Origin: JANOYJ01 sp963792485
Lineage (GTDB): Bacteria > Pseudomonadota > Alphaproteobacteria > Rhizobiales > Rhizobiaceae
Length of the DNA: 64,000 bases
NCBI GenBank assembly: GCA_963792485.1
Contig: CAWBWL010000013.1
Location: 310,001-374,000, forward strand
Direction of reading: 5' to 3'
The notes beneath the pieces were generated by a model that was given only the letters and a program-made list of their open reading frames with translations, had not been told where the DNA came from and did not search any database. The first letter of the stretch is position 1; each line of letters starts with the position of its first letter. The position numbers and the translations under genes are program-made. Of this stretch, positions 35,491-44,542 are shown in pieces.

Positions 35491-35752
35491 GTTAGGATTC
35501 TCCAAAACAGCAAGTTGATTCGGCGCTGGCCGCTATTTTCCTTGAGCGCGCATTGACTGAAACATCGGTCATTTCAAGCAAAATCGCCCGCAAGCCGAAC
35601 CCCAGCGCGCCGTTGACATCATTAGAGGCCCCTCTTATCTGTCCCCCGGCTTTGCGTCCAGAATATGCGGCGCCTGTTCAATTGCAAAAATCGGCGTGCT
35701 TTCGCACGCAATCGACCGGATCAGCCCCGGAAAGAGCTCTGAAAGGACCAGT

Positions 35753-38467
35753 ATGGTCAGTCTCGGCGGAATCGCCCGCAAGATTTTCGGGTCGTCCAAC
35801 GACCGTCGAATCAAATCACTTCGCCCAAAAGTCCAGTCCATCGGTGCTCTTGAAGCGGAAATGGCCGCGCTTTCGGATGCGCAGCTGCGCGCCAAAACCA
35901 ATGAGTTTCGCGCGGCTATTGCGGCTGGCGCCGAGATCGACACGTTGCTCTCTCCCGCTTTTGCTGTCGTGCGTGAGGGCGCCAAGCGCGCGCTGGGCCT
36001 GCGCCCTTTTGACGTGCAGCTCATCGGCGGCATGATCCTGCATGAAGGCGATATTGCCGAGATGCGCACGGGCGAGGGCAAGACGCTGGTCGCAACGCTG
36101 CCGGTTTATCTCAATGCGCTCGCCGGCAAGGGCGTGCATGTGGTCACAGTCAATGACTATCTCGCCAAGCGCGACTCTGACTGGATGGGTAAAGTATATA
36201 ACTTTCTTGGCCTCACCGTCGGCGTGATTGTGCACGGGCTGGACGATGACGAGCGCCGCGCGGCCTATGCCTGCGACATCACCTATGCGACGAACAACGA
36301 GCTCGGTTTTGACTATCTGCGTGACAATATGAAGTTCGAGCGGGCGCAGATGGTGCAGCGCGGGCATTTTTACGCCATCGTCGACGAAGTGGACTCCATT
36401 CTCGTCGATGAGGCGCGCACGCCGCTGATCATTTCGGGGCCGCTGGACGACCGTTCCGACCTTTACAAGGCCGTCGACGGTTTTGTGCCGCAGCTATCGG
36501 CGTCCGATTTTGATCTCGACGAGAAGCAGCGCACGGTGACGTTTACCGAAGAGGGCACTGAGAAGGTCGAAGTTCTGTTGCGCGGCGCGGACCTTCTCAA
36601 GGGCGATAATCTGTATGACGTCGAGAACGTCGCGATCGTTCATCACATCAACAATGCGCTCAAAGCGCACAAAATGTTTCAGCGCGACAAGGACTATATT
36701 GTCCGCAATGACGAGATTGTCATCATTGACGAATTCACTGGCCGCATGATGCCGGGCCGCCGCTTCTCGGAAGGCCTGCACCAGGCGCTGGAGGCCAAGG
36801 AACATGTGACGATCCAGCCGGAAAACCAGACTTTGGCTTCTGTGACCTTCCAGAATTATTTCCGCATGTACGAAAAGCTCGCCGGCATGACCGGCACGGC
36901 TGCGACCGAGGCGGAAGAATTTGGCAATATTTACGGCCTTGAAGTCATTGAAGTGCCGACCAATGTTCCGGTTCAGCGTCTTGATGAAGATGACGAGGTC
37001 TACCGGACGGCGGAAGAGAAGCTGCGCGCCATTGTCACCGAGATCAAGGCGTCGCAGGCCAAGCGCCAGCCGGTGCTTGTCGGAACCACGTCCATCGAAA
37101 AGTCCGAGCAGCTGGCTGAACGGCTGCGGACCGAAGGCTTCACCGATTTCCAGGTGCTCAACGCGCGCTATCATGAGCAGGAAGCGCAGATTATCGCAGA
37201 TGCAGGCGTGCCGGGCGCAATCACCATCGCCACCAACATGGCAGGCCGCGGCACAGATATTCAGCTTGGCGGCAATGCCGAAATGCACATCCGCCGCGAC
37301 ATAGAAGCGGCAGGCGAGGGTGCTGATCACAAAGCGATCGAAGCGCGCGTCCGCGCCGAGGTGGAGCAGTTGAAGGCTGAGGCATTGGCTGCGGGGGGGC
37401 TCTATGTTCTGGCCACAGAGCGGCATGAAAGCCGGCGCATTGACAATCAGCTGCGCGGTCGATCCGGCCGCCAAGGCGATCCTGGCCGTTCAAAGTTCTT
37501 CCTGTCCTTGCAGGATGACCTCATGCGCATTTTCGGGTCCGAGCGCATGGACGGCATGCTGCAAAAGCTTGGCCTCAAGGAAGACGAAGCCATCGTGCAT
37601 CCCTGGATCAACAAGGCGCTTGAGAAGGCGCAGAAAAAAGTCGAGGCGCGCAATTTCGATATCCGCAAGAACCTGCTCAAATATGACGATGTCTCCAACG
37701 ATCAGCGCAAGGTGATTTTTGAGCAGCGCATTGAGCTGATGGATGGCGAGCATCTGCGTGAAATCATCAATGAGATGCGGCACGAGACTATTAACACCCT
37801 CGTTGACACGCACATTCCTGAGACGGCCTATGCCGAACAATGGGACGCAAAGGGGCTTTCGGAAGCTGTGCGCGAGGCGCTGAACCTTGATCTGCCCGTT
37901 GAGGACTGGGCCAAAGAGGAGGGTATTGCCGAAGACAATATCCGCGAGCGTCTGATTGCAGCTGGGGATGCGGCCTTCGATGAGAAGATGGAACGCTTCG
38001 GGCCGGAAATAGCGAAGTATGTCGAGAAATCCGTTGTCCTGCAGACCCTTGACGGCCTCTGGCGCGAGCATCTTGTCAATCTCGACCATCTGCGCTCAGT
38101 CGTCGGTTTCCGCGGCTACGCCCAGCGCGACCCGCTGAACGAATACAAGTCCGAGGCGTTCGAGCTGTTCCAGGCGCTGCTGACCAATCTGCGCCGCACG
38201 GTCACCTCGCAGCTGTCGCGCGTCGAAATCGTGCGTCAGGCTGCGGAAGCTCCCGCGCCGCAGCTGCCGGAAATGTTCGGCGCGCATATCGACGGAACGA
38301 CGGGCGAGAATGATTTTGGCGACGCGTTCGATGACGAGCCGAACTATGTCCCCGCCGAACAGCGCGATCCTGATAATCCGGGCACATGGGGCAAGGTGGG
38401 TCGCAATGAGGCCTGCCCTTGCGGCTCTGGCAAGAAGTTCAAGCATTGTCATGGGGTATTCGCGTGA
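35753..38467 (+). CDS. secA: Preprotein translocase ATPase SecA
   Basis: 904 residues from ATG 35753 with a GAAAGGA ribosome site. It powers protein export through SecYEG. Walker A is MRTGEGKTLVATLPVYLNAL (about residues 103-122) and the DEAD region is IVDEVDSILVDEARTPLIIS (about 208-227). The preprotein cross-linking domain and the second nucleotide domain (TNMAGRGTDIQLGGNAE) follow. The C-terminus ends with the zinc-binding ACPCGSGKKFKHCHGVFA, used for SecB and lipid contact. Intact, showing that frame errors are not general in this window. Divergent from the parvulin gene. Confidence 0.98.
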   Translation: MVSLGGIARKIFGSSNDRRIKSLRPKVQSIGALEAEMAALSDAQLRAKTNEFRAAIAAGAEIDTLLSPAFAVVREGAKRALGLRPFDVQLIGGMILHEGDIAEMRTGEGKTLVATLPVYLNALAGKGVHVVTVNDYLAKRDSDWMGKVYNFLGLTVGVIVHGLDDDERRAAYACDITYATNNELGFDYLRDNMKFERAQMVQRGHFYAIVDEVDSILVDEARTPLIISGPLDDRSDLYKAVDGFVPQLSASDFDLDEKQRTVTFTEEGTEKVEVLLRGADLLKGDNLYDVENVAIVHHINNALKAHKMFQRDKDYIVRNDEIVIIDEFTGRMMPGRRFSEGLHQALEAKEHVTIQPENQTLASVTFQNYFRMYEKLAGMTGTAATEAEEFGNIYGLEVIEVPTNVPVQRLDEDDEVYRTAEEKLRAIVTEIKASQAKRQPVLVGTTSIEKSEQLAERLRTEGFTDFQVLNARYHEQEAQIIADAGVPGAITIATNMAGRGTDIQLGGNAEMHIRRDIEAAGEGADHKAIEARVRAEVEQLKAEALAAGGLYVLATERHESRRIDNQLRGRSGRQGDPGRSKFFLSLQDDLMRIFGSERMDGMLQKLGLKEDEAIVHPWINKALEKAQKKVEARNFDIRKNLLKYDDVSNDQRKVIFEQRIELMDGEHLREIINEMRHETINTLVDTHIPETAYAEQWDAKGLSEAVREALNLDLPVEDWAKEEGIAEDNIRERLIAAGDAAFDEKMERFGPEIAKYVEKSVVLQTLDGLWREHLVNLDHLRSVVGFRGYAQRDPLNEYKSEAFELFQALLTNLRRTVTSQLSRVEIVRQAAEAPAPQLPEMFGAHIDGTTGENDFGDAFDDEPNYVPAEQRDPDNPGTWGKVGRNEACPCGSGKKFKHCHGVFA

Positions 38468-38582
38468 AGGCGCTTTGATGCCGTGCGTGCGAAACGCTCT
38501 GGACTTTCTCTGACTTAGCGGAAAAAAGAATAACGACCCGGAGCGCTGCTTCGGTGCTGATTCATTTTCGGAAAAGGGCGGT

Positions 38583-40853
38583 ATGCGCGACCAGGCAACC
38601 GGACCACGCGTTCTTCTGAAACGGCTGCGGGAGCTGATGGCGGCGCCGCTGGAGCCGCAGGAGCGGCTTGACCGGATCGTCCGCGAAATTGCGCAGAACA
38701 TGGTCACCGAAGTTTGCTCCTTCTATGTGCTGCGCTCGGACGGCGTCCTCGAACTCTTCGCCACCATCGGCCTTAATCCCGGCTCCGTCCACCTTGCCCA
38801 GCTGAAACTCGGCCAAGGTCTTGTCGGCACGATTGCCGCGAGCGCGCAGGCGTTGAACCTGTCCGATGCGCAGAGCCATCCGGCGTTCGCCTATCTGCCG
38901 GAGACGGGCGAAGAGATTTATCACTCATTCATGGGCGTTCCGATCCTGCGAGCAGGGCGCACGCTTGGGGTTCTCGTCGTTCAAAACCGCACCATGCGCG
39001 TCTATCGCGATGACGAGATCGAGGCGCTGGAAACCACCGGCATGGTGCTTGCCGAGATGATCGCCAGCGGCGACATCACGCGTCTGGCCAAGTCCGGTGT
39101 GGAGCTCGATCTGAAAAAGCCGGTGAGCCTCAACGGCCTTGCCTTCAATGATGGCGTTGGCCTTGGCCATGTGGTGCTGCATGAGCCGCGCATTGTGGTC
39201 AAGAATCTGTTTGCGGAAGACACGGATGCCGAAATCAAGCGGCTCGAGGAGGCGCTGGGCTCGCTGCGGCTGTCGATTGACGACATGCTGGAGCGTGGCG
39301 AAGTGGCGTTCGAAGGCGAGCATCGGGCGGTGCTGGAAGCCTACCGCATGTTCGCCCATGACCGCGGCTGGGTCCGGCGTTTGGAAGAAGCGATCAGCAA
39401 CGGCCTGACGGCCGAGGCGGCTGTCGAAAAAGTGCAGAGCGACATGCGGGCGCGCATGACGCACATGACCGATCCTTATTTGAAAGAGCGGCTCAGCGAT
39501 TTCGATGACCTTGCCAACCGCTTGCTGCGCCAGCTCATGGGCCATGACACACGCAGTCTTGCTGAAACCCTCCCGCGCGACGCCATCATCGTTGCCCGCA
39601 CGATGGGCGCGGCGGATTTGCTGGATTATCCGCGCGAGAAACTGCGCGGGCTTGTGCTCGAAGAAGGGGCAGGGACAAGCCATGTGGTCATCGTCGCCCG
39701 CGCCATGGGCATTCCCGTCGCAGGCCAGGTCAAGGGCAGCGTTGCGCTGTCTGAAAACAATGACGCGATCATAGTCGATGGCGAAGAGGGCAAGGTGCAT
39801 CTGCGCCCGCTGCCGGAGCTCGAAGCGGTCTATGTCCAGAAGGTCAAGTTCCGCGCCGGCCGCCAGGAGATGTACCGTGAGCTGCGCGACCTTCCGAGCA
39901 AGACGAAAGACGGCGTGCAGATTGATTTGATGATGAACGCAGGTCTCATGGTCGACCTGCCGCATCTGAGCGATTCCGGCGCGGGCGGCATCGGCCTCTT
40001 CCGCACCGAGCTTCAGTTCATGGTCGCGTCCACCTTCCCGCGCGCCGAGGCGCAGGAGGAGCTCTACCGCGCCGTCATCGAGCAGGCGAACGGCAAGCCC
40101 GTCACCTTCCGCACGCTCGACATTGGCGGCGACAAGGCGCTTCCTTATTTCAAGGATGTGCCGGCTGAAGAAAATCCCGCGATGGGCTGGCGCGCCATCC
40201 GCATGTCGCTCGACCGGCCCGGCCTGTTCAGGACACAGTTGCGGGCGCTCCTGAAGGCAGCGGGCGGGCGGGAACTGCGCATCATGCTGCCCATGGTGAC
40301 CGACGTCTCGGAGATCGCCGCCACGCGCCAGATCATCGAGCGCGAAGTGCAGCATCTGTCGCGCTTTGCGCACAAATTGCCAAAGAGCTTCAAGCTTGGC
40401 GCCATGCTGGAAGTGCCCTCGCTCCTGTTTCAGCTGGATGAGCTGATGCGCGTGGTGGACTTCATCTCCGTCGGCTCCAATGATCTGTTCCAGTTTGTCA
40501 TGGCGGTGGACCGCGGCGCTTCGCATCTTGCCGACCGTTTTGATCCGCTGTCGGTGCCGTTTCTGCGGGTGCTCAAATCCGTGGCGGACGCCGGAAAACG
40601 CAATAACAAGCCGGTGACGCTGTGCGGTGAAATGGCCGGCAGGCCCATCCTCGCCATGGCCTTGATCGGCCTCGGTTACCGTTCCCTGTCGATGAATGCG
40701 GCGTCTATCGGGCCGGTCAAGGCGATGCTGATGTCGCTTGATGCAGAGCAACTGGAGAAAGAGCTGTCGCCCTTCCTGCAGGGCATCATCACCAAGACTG
40801 CGGCGCGCGAGTTTCTGAAGTCTTTCGCTGCCAGCAATTCCGTTTCCCTTTAG
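38583..40853 (+). CDS. ptsP: PEP-protein phosphotransferase of the nitrogen PTS (EI-Ntr)
   Basis: 756 residues. An N-terminal GAF domain (about 20-165, HSFMGVPILRAGRTLGVLVV) precedes the enzyme I part. The phosphorylated histidine is residue 367 in GAGTSHVVIVARAMGIP. The PEP-binding barrel includes GIGLFRTELQFM, FRTLDIGGDKALPYF and SVGSNDLFQFVMAVDR, with the catalytic cysteine in VTLCGEMAGRPI. EI-Ntr passes phosphate to NPr and EIIA-Ntr, a regulatory cascade tied to nitrogen and carbon status. Upstream of prfA by 15 bases. Confidence 0.96.
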   Translation: MRDQATGPRVLLKRLRELMAAPLEPQERLDRIVREIAQNMVTEVCSFYVLRSDGVLELFATIGLNPGSVHLAQLKLGQGLVGTIAASAQALNLSDAQSHPAFAYLPETGEEIYHSFMGVPILRAGRTLGVLVVQNRTMRVYRDDEIEALETTGMVLAEMIASGDITRLAKSGVELDLKKPVSLNGLAFNDGVGLGHVVLHEPRIVVKNLFAEDTDAEIKRLEEALGSLRLSIDDMLERGEVAFEGEHRAVLEAYRMFAHDRGWVRRLEEAISNGLTAEAAVEKVQSDMRARMTHMTDPYLKERLSDFDDLANRLLRQLMGHDTRSLAETLPRDAIIVARTMGAADLLDYPREKLRGLVLEEGAGTSHVVIVARAMGIPVAGQVKGSVALSENNDAIIVDGEEGKVHLRPLPELEAVYVQKVKFRAGRQEMYRELRDLPSKTKDGVQIDLMMNAGLMVDLPHLSDSGAGGIGLFRTELQFMVASTFPRAEAQEELYRAVIEQANGKPVTFRTLDIGGDKALPYFKDVPAEENPAMGWRAIRMSLDRPGLFRTQLRALLKAAGGRELRIMLPMVTDVSEIAATRQIIEREVQHLSRFAHKLPKSFKLGAMLEVPSLLFQLDELMRVVDFISVGSNDLFQFVMAVDRGASHLADRFDPLSVPFLRVLKSVADAGKRNNKPVTLCGEMAGRPILAMALIGLGYRSLSMNAASIGPVKAMLMSLDAEQLEKELSPFLQGIITKTAAREFLKSFAASNSVSL

Positions 40854-40868
40854 CCAGGATAAAATTTC

Positions 40869-41948
40869 ATGACGAACCTGCCCATGGACAGGCTCGACCA
40901 ATTGGTCAAACGCTCTGCGCTGCTTGAAGCCGAAATGGCGGCGGGCGGGGATTCGGACGGCTATGTGAAACTTGCGTCTGAATATTCCGAGCTTCAGGAC
41001 ATAGTCGGCAAGGTCAAGGAATGGCAGCGGGCAACAGCTGAGGCCAATGAGCTTGACCATCTCCTGAATGACCCGGGCACTGACAGCGAAATGCACGCGC
41101 TGGCGGAGGAGGAAATCCCGGTGCTGCGCGAACGGTTGGACGCGCTGGAGCAGGAAATCAGGGTTCTGCTCCTGCCCAAGGATGCCGCAGACGAGCGCAG
41201 CGTCATCATCGAAATCCGCGCCGGCACGGGCGGGTCGGAGGCTGCGATTTTCGCAGGCGATCTATTCCGCATGTATGAGCGTTACGCGGCATCTAAAGGG
41301 TGGAAGGTTTCGCTTGATTCAGCGAGCGCCGGCGAAGCGGGCGGCTACAAGGAGATCATCGCCGCCGTCACCGGCAAGGGCGTCTACTCCAAACTCAAAT
41401 TCGAGTCAGGCGTGCACCGTGTCCAGCGTGTGCCGGACACGGAGGCGAGTGGGCGTATCCATACGTCAGCGGCGACTGTCGCAGTGCTGCCCGAGGCGGA
41501 AGAGATCGACATCGAAATCCGCAATGAAGACATCCGCATCGACACGATGCGCGCCTCCGGCGCTGGCGGCCAGCATGTGAACACGACTGACTCAGCCGTG
41601 CGCATCACGCATCTGCCAACCGGTATTGTGGTGACGCAGGCAGAGAAATCCCAGCACCAGAACCGCGCGCGCGCCATGGAAATCCTGCGCACGCGCCTGT
41701 TTGATGTCAAACGCCAGACCGCAGACGACGCGCGCGCGCAGGACCGCAAAAGCCAGGTCGGCTCTGGCGACCGGTCTGAGCGCATCCGCACCTATAATTT
41801 TCCGCAGGGGCGCGTGACGGATCACCGGATCAATCTGACACTCTACAAGCTTGACCGGGTCATTGAAGGTGATCTCGATGAACTGGTCGATGCGCTGGTT
41901 GCTGACCACCAGTCAGCGCTGCTTGCCGATTTCCAGAACAGGAATTGA
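40869..41948 (+). CDS. prfA: Peptide chain release factor 1
   Basis: 359 residues. It terminates translation at UAA and UAG. The GGQ motif lies at about residues 232-234 in ASGAGGQHVNTTDSAVRI. The stop-codon reading loop is RVPDTEASGRIH, with P-D-T in the position of the E. coli P-A-T tripeptide. SHQNRARAMEILRTRLFD and RIRTYNFPQGRVTDHRIN close domain 3. prmC, whose product methylates the GGQ glutamine, starts three bases later. Confidence 0.97.
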   Translation: MTNLPMDRLDQLVKRSALLEAEMAAGGDSDGYVKLASEYSELQDIVGKVKEWQRATAEANELDHLLNDPGTDSEMHALAEEEIPVLRERLDALEQEIRVLLLPKDAADERSVIIEIRAGTGGSEAAIFAGDLFRMYERYAASKGWKVSLDSASAGEAGGYKEIIAAVTGKGVYSKLKFESGVHRVQRVPDTEASGRIHTSAATVAVLPEAEEIDIEIRNEDIRIDTMRASGAGGQHVNTTDSAVRITHLPTGIVVTQAEKSQHQNRARAMEILRTRLFDVKRQTADDARAQDRKSQVGSGDRSERIRTYNFPQGRVTDHRINLTLYKLDRVIEGDLDELVDALVADHQSALLADFQNRN

Positions 41949-41951
41949 GTT

Positions 41952-42818
41952 TTGGCTGCCGGTTCTTTGCCTGTGAATGCCGGTGCGGCGTATCAGTTCG
42001 TTCGCAGCGAGCTGTCACAAGCAGGCATTGAAACGCCGGATCTGGACGCTGCGCTCTTGCTTGAATGGGTGACCGGACTTGACCGGCTCGCCATTCTCGC
42101 GCGTCCTGAAAGTTCGCTCAGTCAAGAGCAAATCCAATCCTTGACTGCGGCGCTCAATGCGCGGCTTGCCGGCAAACCCGTGCACCGCCTGATCGGCCGC
42201 CGGGAGTTTTTTGGCATGCCGTTTGATCTGTCCGATGAAACTCTGGAGCCGCGGCCAGATACCGAGTGCGTCGTTGAACTCGCCTTGAAAGCCTTTGCAA
42301 GCCGAAGGCGCGAAGTACTCTCGATACTTGACCTTGGAACGGGCACCGGTGTCATCGCCATCAGCCTATTGTCCCGTCTTCCAAATGCGCGGGCGGTCGC
42401 TGTCGACATCTGTGAAAATGCAATGGCCACAGCAGGCAGGAACGCGGAAATCAACAGCGTCGCCACGCGGTTTCAATCGTTGAAGTCCGATTGGTTTGAC
42501 AAGGTTGAAGGTCGGTTTGACCTGATCATTTCAAACCCGCCCTATATCCCGTCCGCCGAAATTGCATTGCTGGCGCGTGAAGTCAGGGAGCATGACCCTA
42601 TAGCCGCGCTTGATGGCGGAGAAGACGGGCTTGCCGCTTATCGGCTGATCGCGGCTCAGGCGCTCAACCATCTTCGCGAAGGCGGCTATCTGGCGCTGGA
42701 AATCGGCCATGACCAGCAGCAGAGCGTCATCAGCATATGCGTCCGGGAAGGGTTCACACTTGTCAAAGCTTCAAAGGATCTGAGTGGCAATGACCGGGCT
42801 TTGATGTTTGCCCTGTGA
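41952..42818 (+). CDS. prmC: Release factor glutamine methyltransferase
   Basis: 288 residues from a TTG start. It N5-methylates the glutamine of the GGQ motif of release factors. SAM motif I is SILDLGTGTGVIAISLLSRL. The catalytic NPPY occurs in DLIISNPPYIPSAEI. The N-terminal helical domain includes FFGMPFDLSDETLEPRPDTE, typical of PrmC. Directly downstream of its substrate gene prfA and almost certainly co-transcribed. Confidence 0.95.
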   Translation: MAAGSLPVNAGAAYQFVRSELSQAGIETPDLDAALLLEWVTGLDRLAILARPESSLSQEQIQSLTAALNARLAGKPVHRLIGRREFFGMPFDLSDETLEPRPDTECVVELALKAFASRRREVLSILDLGTGTGVIAISLLSRLPNARAVAVDICENAMATAGRNAEINSVATRFQSLKSDWFDKVEGRFDLIISNPPYIPSAEIALLAREVREHDPIAALDGGEDGLAAYRLIAAQALNHLREGGYLALEIGHDQQQSVISICVREGFTLVKASKDLSGNDRALMFAL

Positions 42819-43094
42819 GCAATCAAATGCCTGTCCTCAAAAATAGCTTGGAATTTGGCGGCAAACCAGCTAATTAGAGGCCGTCGAAGTTAGTGAATTG
42901 CCATTCCGAATCAGTTTTCAGGTTCGTTTTGGTGGGGATGTGCCGGAGCGGCCGCGCGATTTTCGACTGAAAGTCCAACATTGTGACGGATTTATCTTGA
43001 CCTGCATGACGGCGGAATGCGCAGCGGCAATGCCGTGCGGCAAATCACAGGCGAATGATCGCCACCAATTAACCCAAACAAAAATGAGCGGCGG

Positions 43095-43769
43095 ATGAGG
43101 CAGCAACAGAATAATCAGAACCGGCGGATGCGCGGTCGCGGCAATGGCGGCGGCAACAGCGGCGGCGGTGGCGGCGGCGGAAATAACAACAACAATAACC
43201 GCCGAGGACCCAATCCGCTGACCCGCTCCTATGAGAGCAACGGTCCTGACGTAAAGGTGCGCGGCACCGCCCAGCACGTTGCGGAAAAATACATGTCGCT
43301 GGCGCGCGATGCCCAGTCTTCAGGCGACCGCGTGATGGCTGAGAACTATCTGCAGCACGCCGAACATTACAACCGGATTATCGCGGCTGCTTACGCGGCC
43401 AATCCGCAGCAGACGCAGCAGCAAAATGACGGTGATGACGAAGGCGCTTCCGAAGGAGATATGCGCTTCCAGTCCAATCCGCAGCCACAGGCCGAAGCTC
43501 CGCAGCAGCAGCCTTTCGACAACAACGCGCCGCAGCCGGTTATTGATGGCGTGCCTGCTGAAGTTTCTATGGACGAAGAGGCGGGCACTCGCGAGCCGCG
43601 TCTGAACAGCGATGAAAATCAGCAGCGTGAGAGCCGGAACCGAAACCGCCGCCCGCGCGCCCCGCGCCCGCCGCGTGAGGATCAGGCAGAGGGCGGCGTA
43701 GATGCGCTGCCAAGCTTTGTCCTGCAGCAACCCGCGCGCCTGCCAGAGCCGGCCCCGGCTGACGAATAG
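43095..43769 (+). CDS. DUF4167 domain protein
   Basis: 224 residues. A basic, low-complexity N-terminus with runs of glycine and asparagine precedes the conserved DUF4167 core NPLTRSYESNGPDVKVRGTA and ARDAQSSGDRVMAENYLQHA. The C-terminal half is proline-, glutamine- and arginine-rich and likely disordered. The basic, RGG-like start suggests RNA or nucleic acid binding; this is an inference. The family is a conserved alphaproteobacterial marker, usually near prmC as here. Confidence 0.92.
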   Translation: MRQQQNNQNRRMRGRGNGGGNSGGGGGGGNNNNNNRRGPNPLTRSYESNGPDVKVRGTAQHVAEKYMSLARDAQSSGDRVMAENYLQHAEHYNRIIAAAYAANPQQTQQQNDGDDEGASEGDMRFQSNPQPQAEAPQQQPFDNNAPQPVIDGVPAEVSMDEEAGTREPRLNSDENQQRESRNRNRRPRAPRPPREDQAEGGVDALPSFVLQQPARLPEPAPADE

Positions 43770-44542
43770 CAGGATGTGGTACCCCATCCTGCGAAGCTCC
43801 GAAGGAGCGAAGCAGGACAGGCGCCCTCCCTCATCACCGGTCCGCCGCTTGAGCGGCGAAAAGGAGCGAATGCGGGGATAGATTTTCGGCAAGAAAGATT
43901 TCTGTATCTTATATTGCAGCCTTTTCAATGCCTTGTCAGATTTCTGCATTTTTCTGTCCGATATTCATCCTCAAGCTCCAAATCTGATGGATACTTGCCC
44001 CATCGCTCTTGGCGGGACACGGTTCGCGAACCGGGCGTCGTGGAGGGCGGCGGTGCTGGTGAGCGGGATTAGGTCGGCAGTCCCGCTGGCGATGAGCCAC
44101 AAGACCAGGCCCCGGTGAGGACGGGCGTAGGTCAGCCCTGAGGACGGAATCCGGGTTGGCGCGTTTTGGCTTCCACAGCCGGGGCGCCCGTCTCAGCTTT
44201 GACAAGCTGAGGCCAGTGCGCGGCACTTCGTGCGGCCGCCCAGTCAACCCACCGTCTTCGGCGTGCGGCGTTCCCTCACCCCGGGCAAGCACACCGGCAG
44301 GGTGTGTGGCGATGCCACATACTAAAATCACAGAAGGCAGGACCACACACCCTGTTTCCTGCAACCACCCACAATGATCGGACCGGAAACGGGGCGCGAT
44401 GACGGGGAAGGCTTGTCGCGCTCTTGCCGAACGCAAAATCCCCACCCATATTCGTCACAACGGAGCCCGCCTAATCAGGGGGCTCGTCACCCACGCACCG
44501 TTTGGCGCCCAGCGCGGGCCTTTCGGGCAAAAGGAGGCAGAT
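43770..44542. other. Long intergenic region before clpB with dyad symmetries
   Basis: About 770 bases without a supported gene; the open frames have no family features. It contains hairpin CGCCGC-TTGA-GCGGCG (43843-43858), a 14-base perfect palindrome CGGTTCGCGAACCG (44020-44033), and hairpin CTCAGCTT-TGAC-AAGCTGAG (44192-44211). An RNA gene is possible, but I could not match it to RNase P RNA, tmRNA or 6S RNA. Confidence 0.5.
44423..44452 (+). promoter_or_regulatory. Candidate heat-shock (RpoH) promoter of clpB
   Basis: CTTGCC at 44423-44428 and CCCATATT at 44445-44452, separated by 16 bases. This resembles the alphaproteobacterial RpoH pattern (CTTG ... CCCATNT). It would start a transcript roughly 80 bases upstream of clpB, a classic heat-shock gene. 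Confidence 0.45.

Noticed and set aside
38925..41096. 723-codon open frame antisense to ptsP and prfA
   Set aside because: It lies fully opposite two well-supported genes, has no family features and is rich in His/Arg/Leu as expected of an antisense frame in GC-rich DNA.
43936..44445. 169-codon minus-strand frame before clpB
   Set aside because: Proline/arginine-rich, no ribosome site and no recognisable domain. Its DNA has dyads that suggest regulatory or RNA function instead.
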